Source: Sphingopyxis solisilvae (lineage in GTDB: Bacteria; Pseudomonadota; Alphaproteobacteria; Sphingomonadales; Sphingomonadaceae). Taken from it: a DNA stretch of 64,000 bases. Location: NCBI RefSeq assembly GCF_015475875.1, contig NZ_JADKYM010000001.1, positions 124,001-188,000 on the forward strand, read 5' to 3'. Positions 47,032-56,645 of this stretch are shown piece after piece. Positions within the stretch are counted from its first letter, which is position 1. Each line of letters opens with the position of its first letter. The notes under the pieces were generated by a model that saw nothing but the letters and a program-made list of their open reading frames with translations, ran no database searches and had not been told where the DNA came from. Made by a program: the position numbers and the translations under genes.

Positions 47032-47766
47032 TCATGCCCCGTGCATGATCGCCTTTACGTCGTGAAGATAGGTGCGCCCGATACGGTGCGTGCCGCCGTC
47101 GCCCAGGTCGACGCTCCACGCGCCGTCGCCATGATGCTTCAACCCGACGATCCCGTCGCGGCGGACCATTTTCGACCGGTGGATGCGAATGAACTGGTCG
47201 GGATTCATCCGCGCTTCCAGCGATTTGATCGTTTGATGGATCAACCAGCTGCGCGCGCCCACATGCAATCGCATATAGTCGCGTTCCGCTTCGATCAGAT
47301 CGACCTGCGCCGCATCGACGCGCAGCATTTCGCCGCGGTTCTGGACCCAGAACTCGCTGATCCACTTGCTTTTGTGGTTCTGTACGCGTTCGGTCGCGCG
47401 CCATTCGCGCACGCGCGTCAGCGCACGGGCAAGGCGTTCGGGGGACACTGGCTTCAACAGATAATCGACCGCCGCGACGTCGAAAGCGGCGACGGCATAT
47501 TGGTCGAAGGCGGTGACAAAGATGACCGCCGGCGGATTGTCGAGCCGGTCGATCGCCGCCGCCACTTCCAAGCCGTTCAGATCGGGCATCGCGATATCGC
47601 ACAGCACAAGATCGGGGGCGAGCGCGTCGACCATGCGTAGCGCCGATGCGCCGTCGCTGGCGGTGCCGACGAGCGACACCCCGTCCTGCTGCCCGGTCAG
47701 GATCTGCAGCCGTTCGATGGCGAGCGGTTCATCGTCGACGATCAGGGTTCGCAAGGTCTGCATCAT
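47032..47766 (-). CDS. LytTR-type response regulator
   Basis: A 244-residue regulator. The receiver has Asp11/Asp12, phospho-acceptor Asp57 (LVLCDIAMPDLNGLEVA), Thr85 and Lys105 (YLLKPVSPERL). The C-terminal LytTR domain (about 140-244, RVDAAQVDLIEAERDYMRLHVGARSWLIHQTIKSLEAR and FIRIHRSKMVRRDGI) binds DNA through beta strands. The ATG at 47766 follows the kinase stop by two bases; a second ATG follows immediately. Targets unknown. Confidence 0.93.
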   Translation of the reverse strand: MMQTLRTLIVDDEPLAIERLQILTGQQDGVSLVGTASDGASALRMVDALAPDLVLCDIAMPDLNGLEVAAAIDRLDNPPAVIFVTAFDQYAVAAFDVAAVDYLLKPVSPERLARALTRVREWRATERVQNHKSKWISEFWVQNRGEMLRVDAAQVDLIEAERDYMRLHVGARSWLIHQTIKSLEARMNPDQFIRIHRSKMVRRDGIVGLKHHGDGAWSVDLGDGGTHRIGRTYLHDVKAIMHGA

Positions 47767-47768
47767 GA

Positions 47769-48941
47769 TCAGCAAGCCACTTTCGCAAGCGGGAGCCACA
47801 GCGACACAACGAAGCCCCCGTCATCGGACGGCCCCCATTCGCATCCTGCCGCGGGGCCGTAACGGGTCAACAGTCGTTCGCGCACATTGCCCAATCCCAA
47901 ACCGGTTCCGGAGGCAGGGACGGGCGCTTTCGGATCGATGTCATTTTCGATGCGCAGTACCAGCAGGCCATATTCGGCGCTGGCGGTCAACCGGACGGCG
48001 ATCGTGCCCTTGCTGGGCGCGACGCCATATTTGATCGCATTTTCGATGATCGGTTGCAAAATCAGCACCGGAACGCAGGCGTGTTTGAGCTCGTCGGGCA
48101 TGTCGACCTCGACCTGCAAACGGTCAGGAAAGCGCGTCTGTTCGATGTCGAGATAAAGCCGCTGGAGCGCGATTTCCTCGTCGAGACTGACCAGCTGTTC
48201 GGGATCGACCGCCAGGCTCGAGCGCAGGAACGACGACAGGTTCATGATCATCGTCTCGGCCTCGCTCTTCGATCCTTTCAGCACGAGCGTCGACAGCGAG
48301 TTGAGCGTGTTGAACAGGAAATGCGGGTTCACCTGATAATGCAGCGCGCGCAGCTGGGCATTTTTGGCTTCCAGCCGGAAATGATTGGCGCGTCGTTCGA
48401 CCGCGCGCATTTCGTTCGCATAGCCGAAGGCGACATAGAGTGCCGCCCATACTGCAAAGAAGAAATACCAGCGGATCGAGCTGTCGAGGATCAGGATCGT
48501 TTCCCACGAGCCCGGAAATTTCGCCTGCATTTCCGTAATGATCCGCGTCGCTTCGGCGACCGGGAACCAATAATAAAAGACGAGCAGGTTGACCGAGGCA
48601 TAGACGATCACCAGCGGGACCGCCGCGCCCAGCGCTGCGGCAAGGCGGGCGCCGAAACTCTGTGGCTGGGCGCGTTGCAGCAACTGGTACAGCACAAAGG
48701 TACATAAAATACCGGCCACGACGACGATTGCGCGGCGCCAGACGGCAGAAAGCGGTTCGGCGACGCCGGTCAGCATCGCAAGTCCCGTCGTGATCAGGAA
48801 ATAGATCACCCACATCGCGATGATCGAACCGATCGCAACCCGCGGATTGACGCGCGCGTCGGAGGCGCGCCAATCGGGCGCCGCCGCCAGCATTTTTGCG
48901 CGCTGGTCGCGCAGCGCGTCTTTGCGAAGGGTCATGTTCAT
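47769..48941 (-). CDS. LytS-like sensor histidine kinase (His_kinase family)
   Basis: A 390-residue kinase with about four transmembrane helices (about 38-56, 70-88, 104-126 and 157-174). The PF06580 kinase core follows: the phosphorylated His207 is in YQVNPHFLFNTLNSLS, the ATPase N-box is ILQPIIENAIKYG, and the G-box is GTGLGLGNVRERL. No extracellular sensor domain is fused, so it probably senses within the membrane. It is cognate to the LytTR regulator directly downstream. The ATG at 48941 or two codons later is possible. Confidence 0.93.
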   Translation of the reverse strand: MNMTLRKDALRDQRAKMLAAAPDWRASDARVNPRVAIGSIIAMWVIYFLITTGLAMLTGVAEPLSAVWRRAIVVVAGILCTFVLYQLLQRAQPQSFGARLAAALGAAVPLVIVYASVNLLVFYYWFPVAEATRIITEMQAKFPGSWETILILDSSIRWYFFFAVWAALYVAFGYANEMRAVERRANHFRLEAKNAQLRALHYQVNPHFLFNTLNSLSTLVLKGSKSEAETMIMNLSSFLRSSLAVDPEQLVSLDEEIALQRLYLDIEQTRFPDRLQVEVDMPDELKHACVPVLILQPIIENAIKYGVAPSKGTIAVRLTASAEYGLLVLRIENDIDPKAPVPASGTGLGLGNVRERLLTRYGPAAGCEWGPSDDGGFVVSLWLPLAKVAC

Positions 48942-49040
48942 TGCGCCTGCTTTAGCGCCAAAACCGGCCCAAAGGCTAGCAGAGCGCGGGCCGCCAGTCG
49001 AATCCCCGGGCGCTTTGGTCGAAAGCCGCGGCGTTGGCCG

Positions 49041-51863
49041 TTACCCCAGCCGGGCGAGCGCAGCGGTGAGGCGGTCGGCTTCGGCCTCTTTCGCGGCATG
49101 ATCGGCGCGCGCCTTTTCGACCGCTTCGGGTTTGGCGCGTTCGACGAACGAGGGGTTGTTGAGCCGCCCGACGAGCCCGTCGCGTTCCTTGACCGCGGCG
49201 GCGAGCGCCTTGCTCAGGCGGTCGCGTTCGGCGGCGATGTCGATGACGCCTTCCAGCGGGAGGGTGATCGTCTCACCCTCGACAACGAGCTGCGCCGAGG
49301 CACCCGCGGGGGCGGGATCGAAACTGATGGCTTCGAGGCGCGCGAGGCGGTCGAGCTGCGCGGCGAGCTTGTCGGTGCGGGTCTTGAGCGAGGCGGGGAA
49401 GTGCGCGGTCAGGCGCGCGCCGGGGGGCAGGCCGAGTTCGGCCTTGGCGGCGCGGAGTTCGCTGACCAGCTTGATGAGCCAATCGATGTCGGCGCTTGCT
49501 TCCGTATCGCGATCGGCCTTCGGTTCCGGCCATTTGGCGGTGATTAGCGGATAGTCGGCGCGATCCCCCAATCCCGTCCACAGCTCCTCGGTGATAAACG
49601 GCATGAAGGGGTGGAGCATGACGAGGATCTGGTCGAGCACCCAGCCGGCGACGGCCTTGGTCTCGTCGTCGATCGCGCCCTTGATCAGCTCCAGATACCA
49701 GTCGCAGAAACGATCCCATGCGAAGCTGTAGATCGCGTTCGCGGCCTCGTCGAAGCGATAGGCGGCGAAGGCGGTTTCCATCGCGGCGACGGTCGCGGCG
49801 ACTTCGCCGATGATCCACCGGTTGACCGGCAGCGTGGCGGCAGGGGCTTCGAGGGTGGTCGAGGCTGAAATGCCATTGGCTTCGCAGAAACGCGCCGCGT
49901 TCCACAGTTTGGTCGCGAAGTTGCGGTAGCCCGCAAGGCGCGCGTCATCCATCTTGATGTCGCGGCCCTGGCTTTCCATCGCGGCCATGAAGAAGCGCAG
50001 CGCGTCGGCGCCATATTGGTCGATCAGCCCGAGCGGATCGACGACATTGCCCTTCGACTTCGACATTTTCTGTCCGTCGGGCGCGCGGACGAGGCCGTGG
50101 AGATAGAGCGTCTTCCATGGGACATCACCCATGAACTCCATGCCCTGCATCGCCATACGCGCGTCCCAGAAGAACAAGATGTCGAAGCCGGAGATGAGGA
50201 CGTCGTTAGGGTAGTGGCGTTTGACGAGGTCGGCGTCGTCGGGCCAGCCGAGGGTGGCGAACGGCCAGAGTGCGGAGGAGAACCATGTGTCAAGGACGTC
50301 GGGGTCGCGCCAAAGAACCGCCGAGTCTCCAGGTCTGCTTGCTTCCATCCAGACACGGGGCGCTTGTACCCCGTCATCCGCAAAATGCACGTCGGATTGG
50401 TCAACGCCGTAATATTCTGCTGCGATGGCTCTCGCTTCCTCTTCGGTTTCGGCAACGAAAACCGGGCTGGTTGCCGTTGAGCGGTCCCAGACTAGCCCAG
50501 AGGTGTCCTTCGTTGGTCCATACCAAGCCGGAATCCGGTGGCCCCACCACAACTGACGCGAAACGCACCAGGGCTGAATATTCTCCATCCAGTTGAAGAA
50601 GGTTTTTTCCCACGTCTTGGGGACGATGTTGATGCGGCCGTCGCGCACCGCCGCCATCGGCGGCTGCGCGAGCGTTTCGGCGTCGACATACCATTGGTCG
50701 GTCAGCCAGGGTTCGATCACCACGCCGCCGCGGTCGCCGAACGGGGTCTGGATCGTCCGCGGCTCGGCGTCGTGCGCGTTGCCGTCCTTGTCGATGTGGG
50801 GGATCAGGAAGCCCGCTTCCTTCATCCGCGCCACGACCAATTCGCGCGCGCCGTCGATGCCGTCCCGCTTGAAGCGGTGGAGGCCGAGATATTCGTCCGG
50901 GACCAGCCCGTCGCTGGTCTGGATGACGTTCGCGTCGCCGTCGAGCATGTTGAGCATCTCGGCGGGCTTGAACCCCGCGCGCTTGCCAACCTCGAAGTCG
51001 TTGAAATCATGTCCCGGGGTGATCTTTACCGCACCCGAACCCAGCTCGGGATCGGCATGTTCGTCGGCGACGATTGGCACGCGGCGACCGGTGATCGGCA
51101 ACTCGACGAATTTGCCGATCACGCTCTTGTAGCGCGCATCATCGGGGTGCACGGCGACCGCCATGTCGGCGAGCATCGTTTCGGGGCGCGTCGTCGCGAC
51201 TTCGATATAATCGCGTGCCCCCAAAGGATTATTGGCGTCCAGCGTCACGCCGTCGGCGAGCGGATATTTGAAGTGCCAGAAGCCGCCTTGGATCTCGTGC
51301 GTCTCGACCTCGAGGTCGGAAATCGCGGTCTTGAGCTTCGGGTCCCAGTTCACGAGGCGCTTGTCGCGGTAGATCAGCCCCTTTTTGTGCAGGTCGACGA
51401 ACACCTTGACGACCGCCCGCGTGAAATGCGGATCCATCGTGAACTGTTCGCGCGACCAGTCCATCGAGCAGCCGAGACGGCGGAGCTGGCCGGTGATCTG
51501 GCCGCCGCTTTCCGCCTTCCACTGCCACACCTTGTCGATGAAGTCTTCGCGGCTGTAATTGGTGCGCTTGTCCTGCCGCGCCTCCAGCTGGCGCTCGACC
51601 ACCATCTGCGTCGCGATGCCGGCATGGTCCATCCCGACGACCCATAAGGCATCCTTGCCGCGCAACCGTTCGTAACGGATCAGCACGTCCTGCAAGGTGT
51701 TGTCGAGCGCATGGCCGATGTGCAGCGCGCCGGTGACGTTCGGCGGCGGGTTGACGATCGTGAACGGCGTGGCGTCGGGGCGGTGCGGGCGAAACAGCCC
51801 GCGGCTTTCCCAAGCGTGAGCCCATTTCGCCTCGATTGCGGCGGGATCGAATGTTTTGTCCAT
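49041..51863 (-). CDS. valS: Valine-tRNA ligase
   Basis: A 940-residue class I synthetase. The HIGH motif is in [18 protein letters not shown], the editing (CP1) domain is about 190-420, the KMSKS motif is in [15 protein letters not shown], and a C-terminal coiled coil ends the protein. Start is ATG 51863, or ATG 51869 two codons upstream; neither has a strong ribosome site. A segment at about 50285-50530 (encoding roughly residues 445-525, before [13 protein letters not shown]) uses more A/T-ending codons than its flanks and looks longer than expected. The frame stays open and all catalytic motifs are intact, so the gene is functional. Confidence 0.96.
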   Translation of the reverse strand: MDKTFDPAAIEAKWAHAWESRGLFRPHRPDATPFTIVNPPPNVTGALHIGHALDNTLQDVLIRYERLRGKDALWVVGMDHAGIATQMVVERQLEARQDKRTNYSREDFIDKVWQWKAESGGQITGQLRRLGCSMDWSREQFTMDPHFTRAVVKVFVDLHKKGLIYRDKRLVNWDPKLKTAISDLEVETHEIQGGFWHFKYPLADGVTLDANNPLGARDYIEVATTRPETMLADMAVAVHPDDARYKSVIGKFVELPITGRRVPIVADEHADPELGSGAVKITPGHDFNDFEVGKRAGFKPAEMLNMLDGDANVIQTSDGLVPDEYLGLHRFKRDGIDGARELVVARMKEAGFLIPHIDKDGNAHDAEPRTIQTPFGDRGGVVIEPWLTDQWYVDAETLAQPPMAAVRDGRINIVPKTWEKTFFNWMENIQPWCVSRQLWWGHRIPAWYGPTKDTSGLVWDRSTATSPVFVAETEEEARAIAAEYYGVDQSDVHFADDGVQAPRVWMEASRPGDSAVLWRDPDVLDTWFSSALWPFATLGWPDDADLVKRHYPNDVLISGFDILFFWDARMAMQGMEFMGDVPWKTLYLHGLVRAPDGQKMSKSKGNVVDPLGLIDQYGADALRFFMAAMESQGRDIKMDDARLAGYRNFATKLWNAARFCEANGISASTTLEAPAATLPVNRWIIGEVAATVAAMETAFAAYRFDEAANAIYSFAWDRFCDWYLELIKGAIDDETKAVAGWVLDQILVMLHPFMPFITEELWTGLGDRADYPLITAKWPEPKADRDTEASADIDWLIKLVSELRAAKAELGLPPGARLTAHFPASLKTRTDKLAAQLDRLARLEAISFDPAPAGASAQLVVEGETITLPLEGVIDIAAERDRLSKALAAAVKERDGLVGRLNNPSFVERAKPEAVEKARADHAAKEAEADRLTAALARLG

Positions 51864-51926
51864 CGGCATAATGCGGCGCGCTTTGCCAGCCATGGTGCGG
51901 CGCGGCAAGGGGGAACCCATGAGTTT

Positions 51927-52006
51927 CCGTTCGCATCGAGCGAAGTCGAGATGCCCATCGTCGGCGCGCGCCTTCGGGGTGTCTCGACTTCGCTCGACAC
52001 GAACGG
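51927..52006. repeat. Palindromic repeat, family D copy 2
   Basis: CCGTTCGCATCGAGCGAAGT on the left pairs with ACTTCGCTCGACACGAACGG on the right; a GGGTGTCTCG/CGAGATGCCC part extends the arms. It lies between valS and the S9 peptidase gene, 14 bases beyond the peptidase stop. Confidence 0.82.
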
Positions 52007-52019
52007 GATTGAGAGGCTT

Positions 52020-54086
52020 TTATTTCTTCAAATGCCGACCCAGCCAGCCGAACACCGCCTGATACCATTGGACGCTGTTCTGGCCCTTCAGGATCCAGTG
52101 GTTCTCGTCGGGGAAGACCAGCAATTCGCCCTCGACACCCTGCCGCTGCAACGCGTGGAAGGCCGCGAGGCTCTGGCTGTACGGAATGCGGAAATCCTTT
52201 TCGCCGTGAATCACCAGCATTGGAGTTTTCCACTTGGTGACATGGTTCACCGGATTCCACTTTTCGGCATCGGTGCGCTCCCACCAGGGGCCGCCATGGT
52301 CCCATTCGTCGAACCAGGTTTCCTCGGTCTCGAAGGCCATCGCGCGCAGGTCGAACACCCCGGCGTGGTTCACCAGGCATTTGAACCCGTCGGGCCAGTT
52401 GCCCGCGATCCAGTTCATCATGTAACCGCCATAGGAGCCGCCGAGCGCGCAGGCGTTGGCGGTGTCGATCGCGGCGTCCTGCTTGCCCGCGGCGGCGAGC
52501 CCCAGCTTCAGGTCTTCGAGCGGTTTGCCGCCCCAGTCGCGATTGATGCTGTCGGTGAAGGCTTGCCCGTAACCCGTCGAGCCGTGGAAATCGATCGACA
52601 CCGCGGCATAGCCCGGCGCCGAAAACAGCCGCGGGTTCCAGCGCGTCGACCAGCTGTTGCCGAAACTGCCCTGCGGCCCGCCGTGGACCAGAAAGGCGAC
52701 GGGCAGCTTGCCCGCGCTATTGGCGGGTTTGACGATCTGCCCCCACACCGTTTCGCCGTTGGCGCCGGCGAATTTCAGCCGGTCGACCTTGACCGGATCG
52801 ATGTCGGCCAGCTGCGCCCGGTTGACGTCGGTCAACCGCGTAACCTTGCCCTTGGCATCGCGCGTCCACAGGTCGGTCGGCACCGCCACGCTGTTGCGCG
52901 AATAGAGCAATGCGCCGCCGGGAAGCGGGGTGACATCGTTGATATTGCCTTCCCATTGTTCGGTCGTCGCCTTCAGCTTTTCGACCTTGCCGCTGTTCAC
53001 ATCGACGCGGAAAACGGGATGGTCGAGCACGTCCTGCGCGGTGACATACAGCGCCTTGCCGTCGGGCGCCCAGGCGATCGAGCCGACCGACCGGTCCCAG
53101 GCTTCGGTCAGCTTTTTCGTTTCGCCGCTCGCCAGATTGCGCAGCATCAGCACCTGCCGATCGGCTTCGTAACCGGGGCGCGCCATCGCGGCATAGGCCA
53201 GCCATTTGCCGTCGGGCGACGGCGTCGGCAGCGTGTCGGTCGCCTGATTGTCGGCGGTCAAATTGACCGGCATCATGCGGCTGTCGACCAGCCAGCTGTA
53301 AATGTCGAGGTTGGTCGACCGCGGCTCGTCCTTGTCGGCCTTGCGCAGGGTGAAAAACACCGTGCGGCTGTCGGCGCCCCATGCGAGTTCCTCGCCCCCG
53401 CCAAAGGGTTTCGATGGGCTGTCGCCGGTCAGCCCGGCATCGATCGCGCGCGGCGTGGTCGCCTTTCCGCCGTCCAGGTCAAAGACGAACGGGCGGCTGT
53501 AGGTGCCGGGGGTTTCCCAGCTGTCCCAGTGGCGCACGAAGCCGACGTCATTCTTGTAATGACGGCCCGTCCCCGGGCCGGGCAGCTCGCCCTTGTCCTG
53601 CGCGTCGCAGCCAAAATCGGTGCATTCGCGTGCGATATCGCCCCAGGCGAGCAGTTTGGTCCCGTCGGGCGAAATCTTGAATCCCGACACGTCGGCTTTT
53701 GTATCGGTCACTTGCGCCGCGCCGCCGCCCACCTTGGGATCGACGCGCCAGATCTGGCTCTTGCCGCTGGCGTTCGAGAGGAAATAGAGGTTGCCGTCGG
53801 GGTGAAAGGCGGGGGCGCTCTCGTTCTTTTCGGGCACGTCGGCGACGCGCACCGGTGCGGCGTTCTTCGCATGGCGATCGACAAGCCACAGACCGGTCGA
53901 GCGCTTGTAGCTGCCTTGCGCGGTCTCGGTCATCTGATAGGCGATCCAGCGGCCGTCGGGTGACGCCGTTGGTGCGGCAACTCGGTTGAGTGTCGCCAAG
54001 TCCACCTCGGTCATCGGGCGGGCAAGGGCAGGGCTGGACAGGGCGGCAGCAAGCGCGATGGCGCTGGTCAGGATGTGGTTTCGCAT
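52020..54086 (-). CDS. S9 family prolyl-oligopeptidase-type peptidase (secreted)
   Basis: A 688-residue protein: signal peptide (MRNHILTSAIALAAALSSPALA), a beta-propeller of WD40-like/TolB-like blades (about 30-400), then a C-terminal alpha/beta hydrolase. The catalytic Ser is about residue 550 in GGSYGGYMM, the Asp about 630 in HGEKDFRIP, and the His about 663 in DENHWI. This matches dipeptidyl/acylaminoacyl peptidases, which act on short peptides in the periplasm. The substrate is not known. The gene stands between two palindromic repeats. Confidence 0.93.
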   Translation of the reverse strand: MRNHILTSAIALAAALSSPALARPMTEVDLATLNRVAAPTASPDGRWIAYQMTETAQGSYKRSTGLWLVDRHAKNAAPVRVADVPEKNESAPAFHPDGNLYFLSNASGKSQIWRVDPKVGGGAAQVTDTKADVSGFKISPDGTKLLAWGDIARECTDFGCDAQDKGELPGPGTGRHYKNDVGFVRHWDSWETPGTYSRPFVFDLDGGKATTPRAIDAGLTGDSPSKPFGGGEELAWGADSRTVFFTLRKADKDEPRSTNLDIYSWLVDSRMMPVNLTADNQATDTLPTPSPDGKWLAYAAMARPGYEADRQVLMLRNLASGETKKLTEAWDRSVGSIAWAPDGKALYVTAQDVLDHPVFRVDVNSGKVEKLKATTEQWEGNINDVTPLPGGALLYSRNSVAVPTDLWTRDAKGKVTRLTDVNRAQLADIDPVKVDRLKFAGANGETVWGQIVKPANSAGKLPVAFLVHGGPQGSFGNSWSTRWNPRLFSAPGYAAVSIDFHGSTGYGQAFTDSINRDWGGKPLEDLKLGLAAAGKQDAAIDTANACALGGSYGGYMMNWIAGNWPDGFKCLVNHAGVFDLRAMAFETEETWFDEWDHGGPWWERTDAEKWNPVNHVTKWKTPMLVIHGEKDFRIPYSQSLAAFHALQRQGVEGELLVFPDENHWILKGQNSVQWYQAVFGWLGRHLKK

Positions 54087-54189
54087 GAAAGCGGTTTAGC
54101 GGGGCGGGGGCGCGGTTCAAGCCTGTTCGTCGACCGCCGGTGCAGGATGGCCACTTCGGGGTGGGGAGCTGCCGGACGAATAGCGCCAC

Positions 54190-54314
54190 GCCCTCCCCTT
54201 CAGGGGAGGGCAGCGAGACTTACGAACTTGTTCGTTAGTCGCAGCGGGTGGGGTCCATCGGCCTTGCGCAAGGCCGATGGACCCCACCCCAACCCCTCCC
54301 CTGAAGGGGAGGGG
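54190..54314. repeat. Double palindrome, family F-like, with a perfect inner 40-base palindrome
   Basis: The outer arms are GCCCTCCCCTTCAGGGGAGG near 54190 and CCCCTCCCCTGAAGGGGAGG to 54314. Inside, 54248-54287 is perfectly self-complementary over 40 bases, its left half being GTGGGGTCCATCGGCCTTGC. Between them a smaller hairpin (ACGAACTTGTTCGT, 54222-54235) occurs. It ends 24 bases beyond the amidohydrolase stop on the minus strand. Confidence 0.88.
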
Positions 54315-54337
54315 CTTTATATGTCCGCAACCGGCCG

Positions 54338-55621
54338 CTACCGGACGACAACGCCGCCTTTCATCACATGGTCGATCTTTTCGAGCACGGTGATGTCGGC
54401 GAGCGGGTCGGCCTTTACCGCGACCAGATCGGCAAACCGGCCCGGCACGATGGCACCGATGTCGTCCCGGCCCATCGCTTCGGCGGCGTGGCCGGTCGCC
54501 GACTGGATCGCCTGCATCGGCGTCATGCCGAAACGCACCATGTTGCGGAACTGGCGGCCGTTGAGGCCATGCGGATAGACGCCCGCATCGGTTGCATAGC
54601 CGATGTTGACGCCGAGCTCGACCGCGCGGCGAAAGGCGGCGCGCTGGGTGTCGGTCGTCTCGCGGTTCTTGCGCAGATATTCCTCGGGCCACCCTTCGCG
54701 CGTGCCCTCCTCGTCGATATAGGTACCGTTATATATGTCCATCGACAGCCAGGTGCCGCGCGCTTTCGCCATTTGCAGCGCTTCTTCGTCGGCAATGCTG
54801 GCATGTTCGATGCTGTCGACCCCGGCGCGGATCGCGTTCTTGATCCCCTCTGCACCGTGGGCGTGGGCGGTCACCCGCTTGCCGCGGGCGTGGGCGACTT
54901 CGACCACCGCGCGCAGCATATCCTCGCTCATCTCGACCGCGCCCGGTTCGGTGCCGATCGCGAGCACCGCGCCGGTGGCGATCGTCTTGATGAAGTCGGC
55001 CCCGTTGTCGAGCAGGAACGCCGCTTTCTGCGCCGCCTCGTCGGGCGTTGCCGCGACGCCGAGGCGCATGTCGGTGGGCAACTCGTCGTTCGGCACGACG
55101 CCGTTCAGTTCGCCGCCGCCCCTCGGCACCGTGATATAGGCGCCCGCCACCCACATCCGCGGTCCCGGTACATCGCCGCGGTCGATCGCGTTGCGCAGCG
55201 TCACATCGGTCAGGCCGCGATAGGTGCCGACGTCGCGCACGCTGGTAAAGCCCGCGTCGAGCGTGACGCGGGCATTGCGCGCGCCGACGAGCGCGGTTTC
55301 GGCGGGCGACGCCTTGATCGGCGCCGCCAGATCGGCGCTCTGGCCAAGATCGGCGAGGTGGGTGTGCAGGTCGATCAGCCCGGGCAGGACGGTAAAGGCG
55401 GACCAGTCGAGCCGCCTGGCGCCCGCGGGCGTCGCGCCGCACGGCTCGACCGCCTTGATCCGTTCGGCGTCGATCGTGATGCACTGGCCGGTGCGGACGT
55501 CGTTGGTGACGCCGTCGATCAGCCGCCCGGTCTCGACATACAGCGTCTCTGCCGCCACGGGCGTCGCGGCAAGGGCCGCCGCCAACGCCGCGATCAGATG
55601 GCGACGTCGAACGTATTGCAC
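54338..55621 (-). CDS. Secreted metal-dependent amidohydrolase
   Basis: A 427-residue amidohydrolase-superfamily protein. The start is probably GTG at 55621, giving a signal peptide (VQYVRRRHLIAALAAALAATPVAA); it overlaps the end of the metallopeptidase gene by 28 bases. The metal-binding HxH is in LPGLIDLHTHLADLG; other ligands lie in GADFIKTIATG, VTAHAHGAEGI, SIEHASIADE and ATDAGVYPHG. It ends with the family's IVPGRFADLVAVKADPLADI. The closest groups are prolidase- or imidazolonepropionase-like. The substrate is unknown. It forms an operon with the preceding zinc peptidase. Confidence 0.88.
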   Translation of the reverse strand: MQYVRRRHLIAALAAALAATPVAAETLYVETGRLIDGVTNDVRTGQCITIDAERIKAVEPCGATPAGARRLDWSAFTVLPGLIDLHTHLADLGQSADLAAPIKASPAETALVGARNARVTLDAGFTSVRDVGTYRGLTDVTLRNAIDRGDVPGPRMWVAGAYITVPRGGGELNGVVPNDELPTDMRLGVAATPDEAAQKAAFLLDNGADFIKTIATGAVLAIGTEPGAVEMSEDMLRAVVEVAHARGKRVTAHAHGAEGIKNAIRAGVDSIEHASIADEEALQMAKARGTWLSMDIYNGTYIDEEGTREGWPEEYLRKNRETTDTQRAAFRRAVELGVNIGYATDAGVYPHGLNGRQFRNMVRFGMTPMQAIQSATGHAAEAMGRDDIGAIVPGRFADLVAVKADPLADITVLEKIDHVMKGGVVVR

Positions 55622-56499
55622 TGGCGCGGATCCCCCGTCTGAAGGCCGCGGCGCAGCCAGCTCATGCGCTGTTCGCTGGTGCCGTGGGTAAAGCTTTCGG
55701 GCATCGGGCGCTGGCCTGCCGCGCGCATCAGCGTATCGTCGCCGATCGCGCTGGCGGCGCGCATCGCCTCTTCCATGTCGCCCGGCTCCATCACCGGCTG
55801 GCCCGCACTGTTGCGCGCGCGGGAGGCCCAGACCCCGGCGTAGCAATCGGCCTGGAGCTCCATGCGGACCTGCAGCTGGTTGCCCTCGGCCTGCGAGCTG
55901 CGCGCCTGCGCCTGGCGGACCTGGTTCGAAATGCCGCTGATCGTCTGGATATGATGGCCGACCTCGTGCGCGACCACATATGCCTGCGCCGCATCGCCCG
56001 CGGCGCCGAAGCGCTGTTCGAGTTCGCGGAAAAAGCTAGTGTCGAGATAGACGCCCTGATCGGCAGGACAATAGAAGGGGCCCATCGCGGCTTGCGCGGC
56101 GCCGCAGCCCGACTGGTTGCGGTCGGTAAAGAAGTTGAGCGTCGGCCGCTGGTAGCCGCTGATCAGGTTGCCCCACACCTGGTGCGTCGATCCGAACACG
56201 TTGCACGCAAAACGCTCGGCAGCCGTATCGCAGGCAACATTGGCGCCGCCGCGGCTGTCGGCCATCGGATCGCTGGTGCTGCCGCCCATGCTCAGCATGT
56301 TGGCGCCGGGACCGAGCACGAAAAAGGCGAGCGCGCCGAGCAGCAGGATCGTCCCGCAACCCATCTTGCGGCCAAGCAGCATGGGCAGGAAGCCGATCAG
56401 CAATCCGCCAAGACCGCCGCCTCCACCCCCACCAAATCCGCCGCCGCCGCGGCCCAAGTCGCGAATATCGTCGCCGGGATCATAATCGTCGAGGCGCAT
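55594..56499 (-). CDS. Neutral zinc metallopeptidase, YpfJ family
   Basis: A 301-residue membrane-anchored protein. The start MRLDDYDPGDDIRDLGRGGG leads into a glycine run and one transmembrane helix (CGTILLLGALAFFVLGPG). The C-terminal part has the zinc motif in YVVAHEVGHHIQTI and the conserved FGSTHQVWG, FCSACGAAQAAMGPFYCP-like (here GCGAAQAAMGPFYCPADQ) and ELQADCYAGVWA segments of PF04228. Catalytic activity of the family is little studied. ATG at 56499; a longer frame upstream is antisense to the patatin gene. It is divergent from patatin. Confidence 0.9.
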   Translation of the reverse strand: MRLDDYDPGDDIRDLGRGGGGFGGGGGGGLGGLLIGFLPMLLGRKMGCGTILLLGALAFFVLGPGANMLSMGGSTSDPMADSRGGANVACDTAAERFACNVFGSTHQVWGNLISGYQRPTLNFFTDRNQSGCGAAQAAMGPFYCPADQGVYLDTSFFRELEQRFGAAGDAAQAYVVAHEVGHHIQTISGISNQVRQAQARSSQAEGNQLQVRMELQADCYAGVWASRARNSAGQPVMEPGDMEEAMRAASAIGDDTLMRAAGQRPMPESFTHGTSEQRMSWLRRGLQTGDPRQCNTFDVAI

Positions 56500-56645
56500 C
56501 GGGCTTCTCCAGCGGCAGTGGTCGTTCGCGACGACTGTTACAGCAGCACCGGGCAATTGGAAGGGGCTTCGTCGCCGACAAGTCATTGCAAAGCCGCGTG
56601 TTGCGGTGCACAAATCGTGCATTCGCAACCAAGGATCGCGATTCC

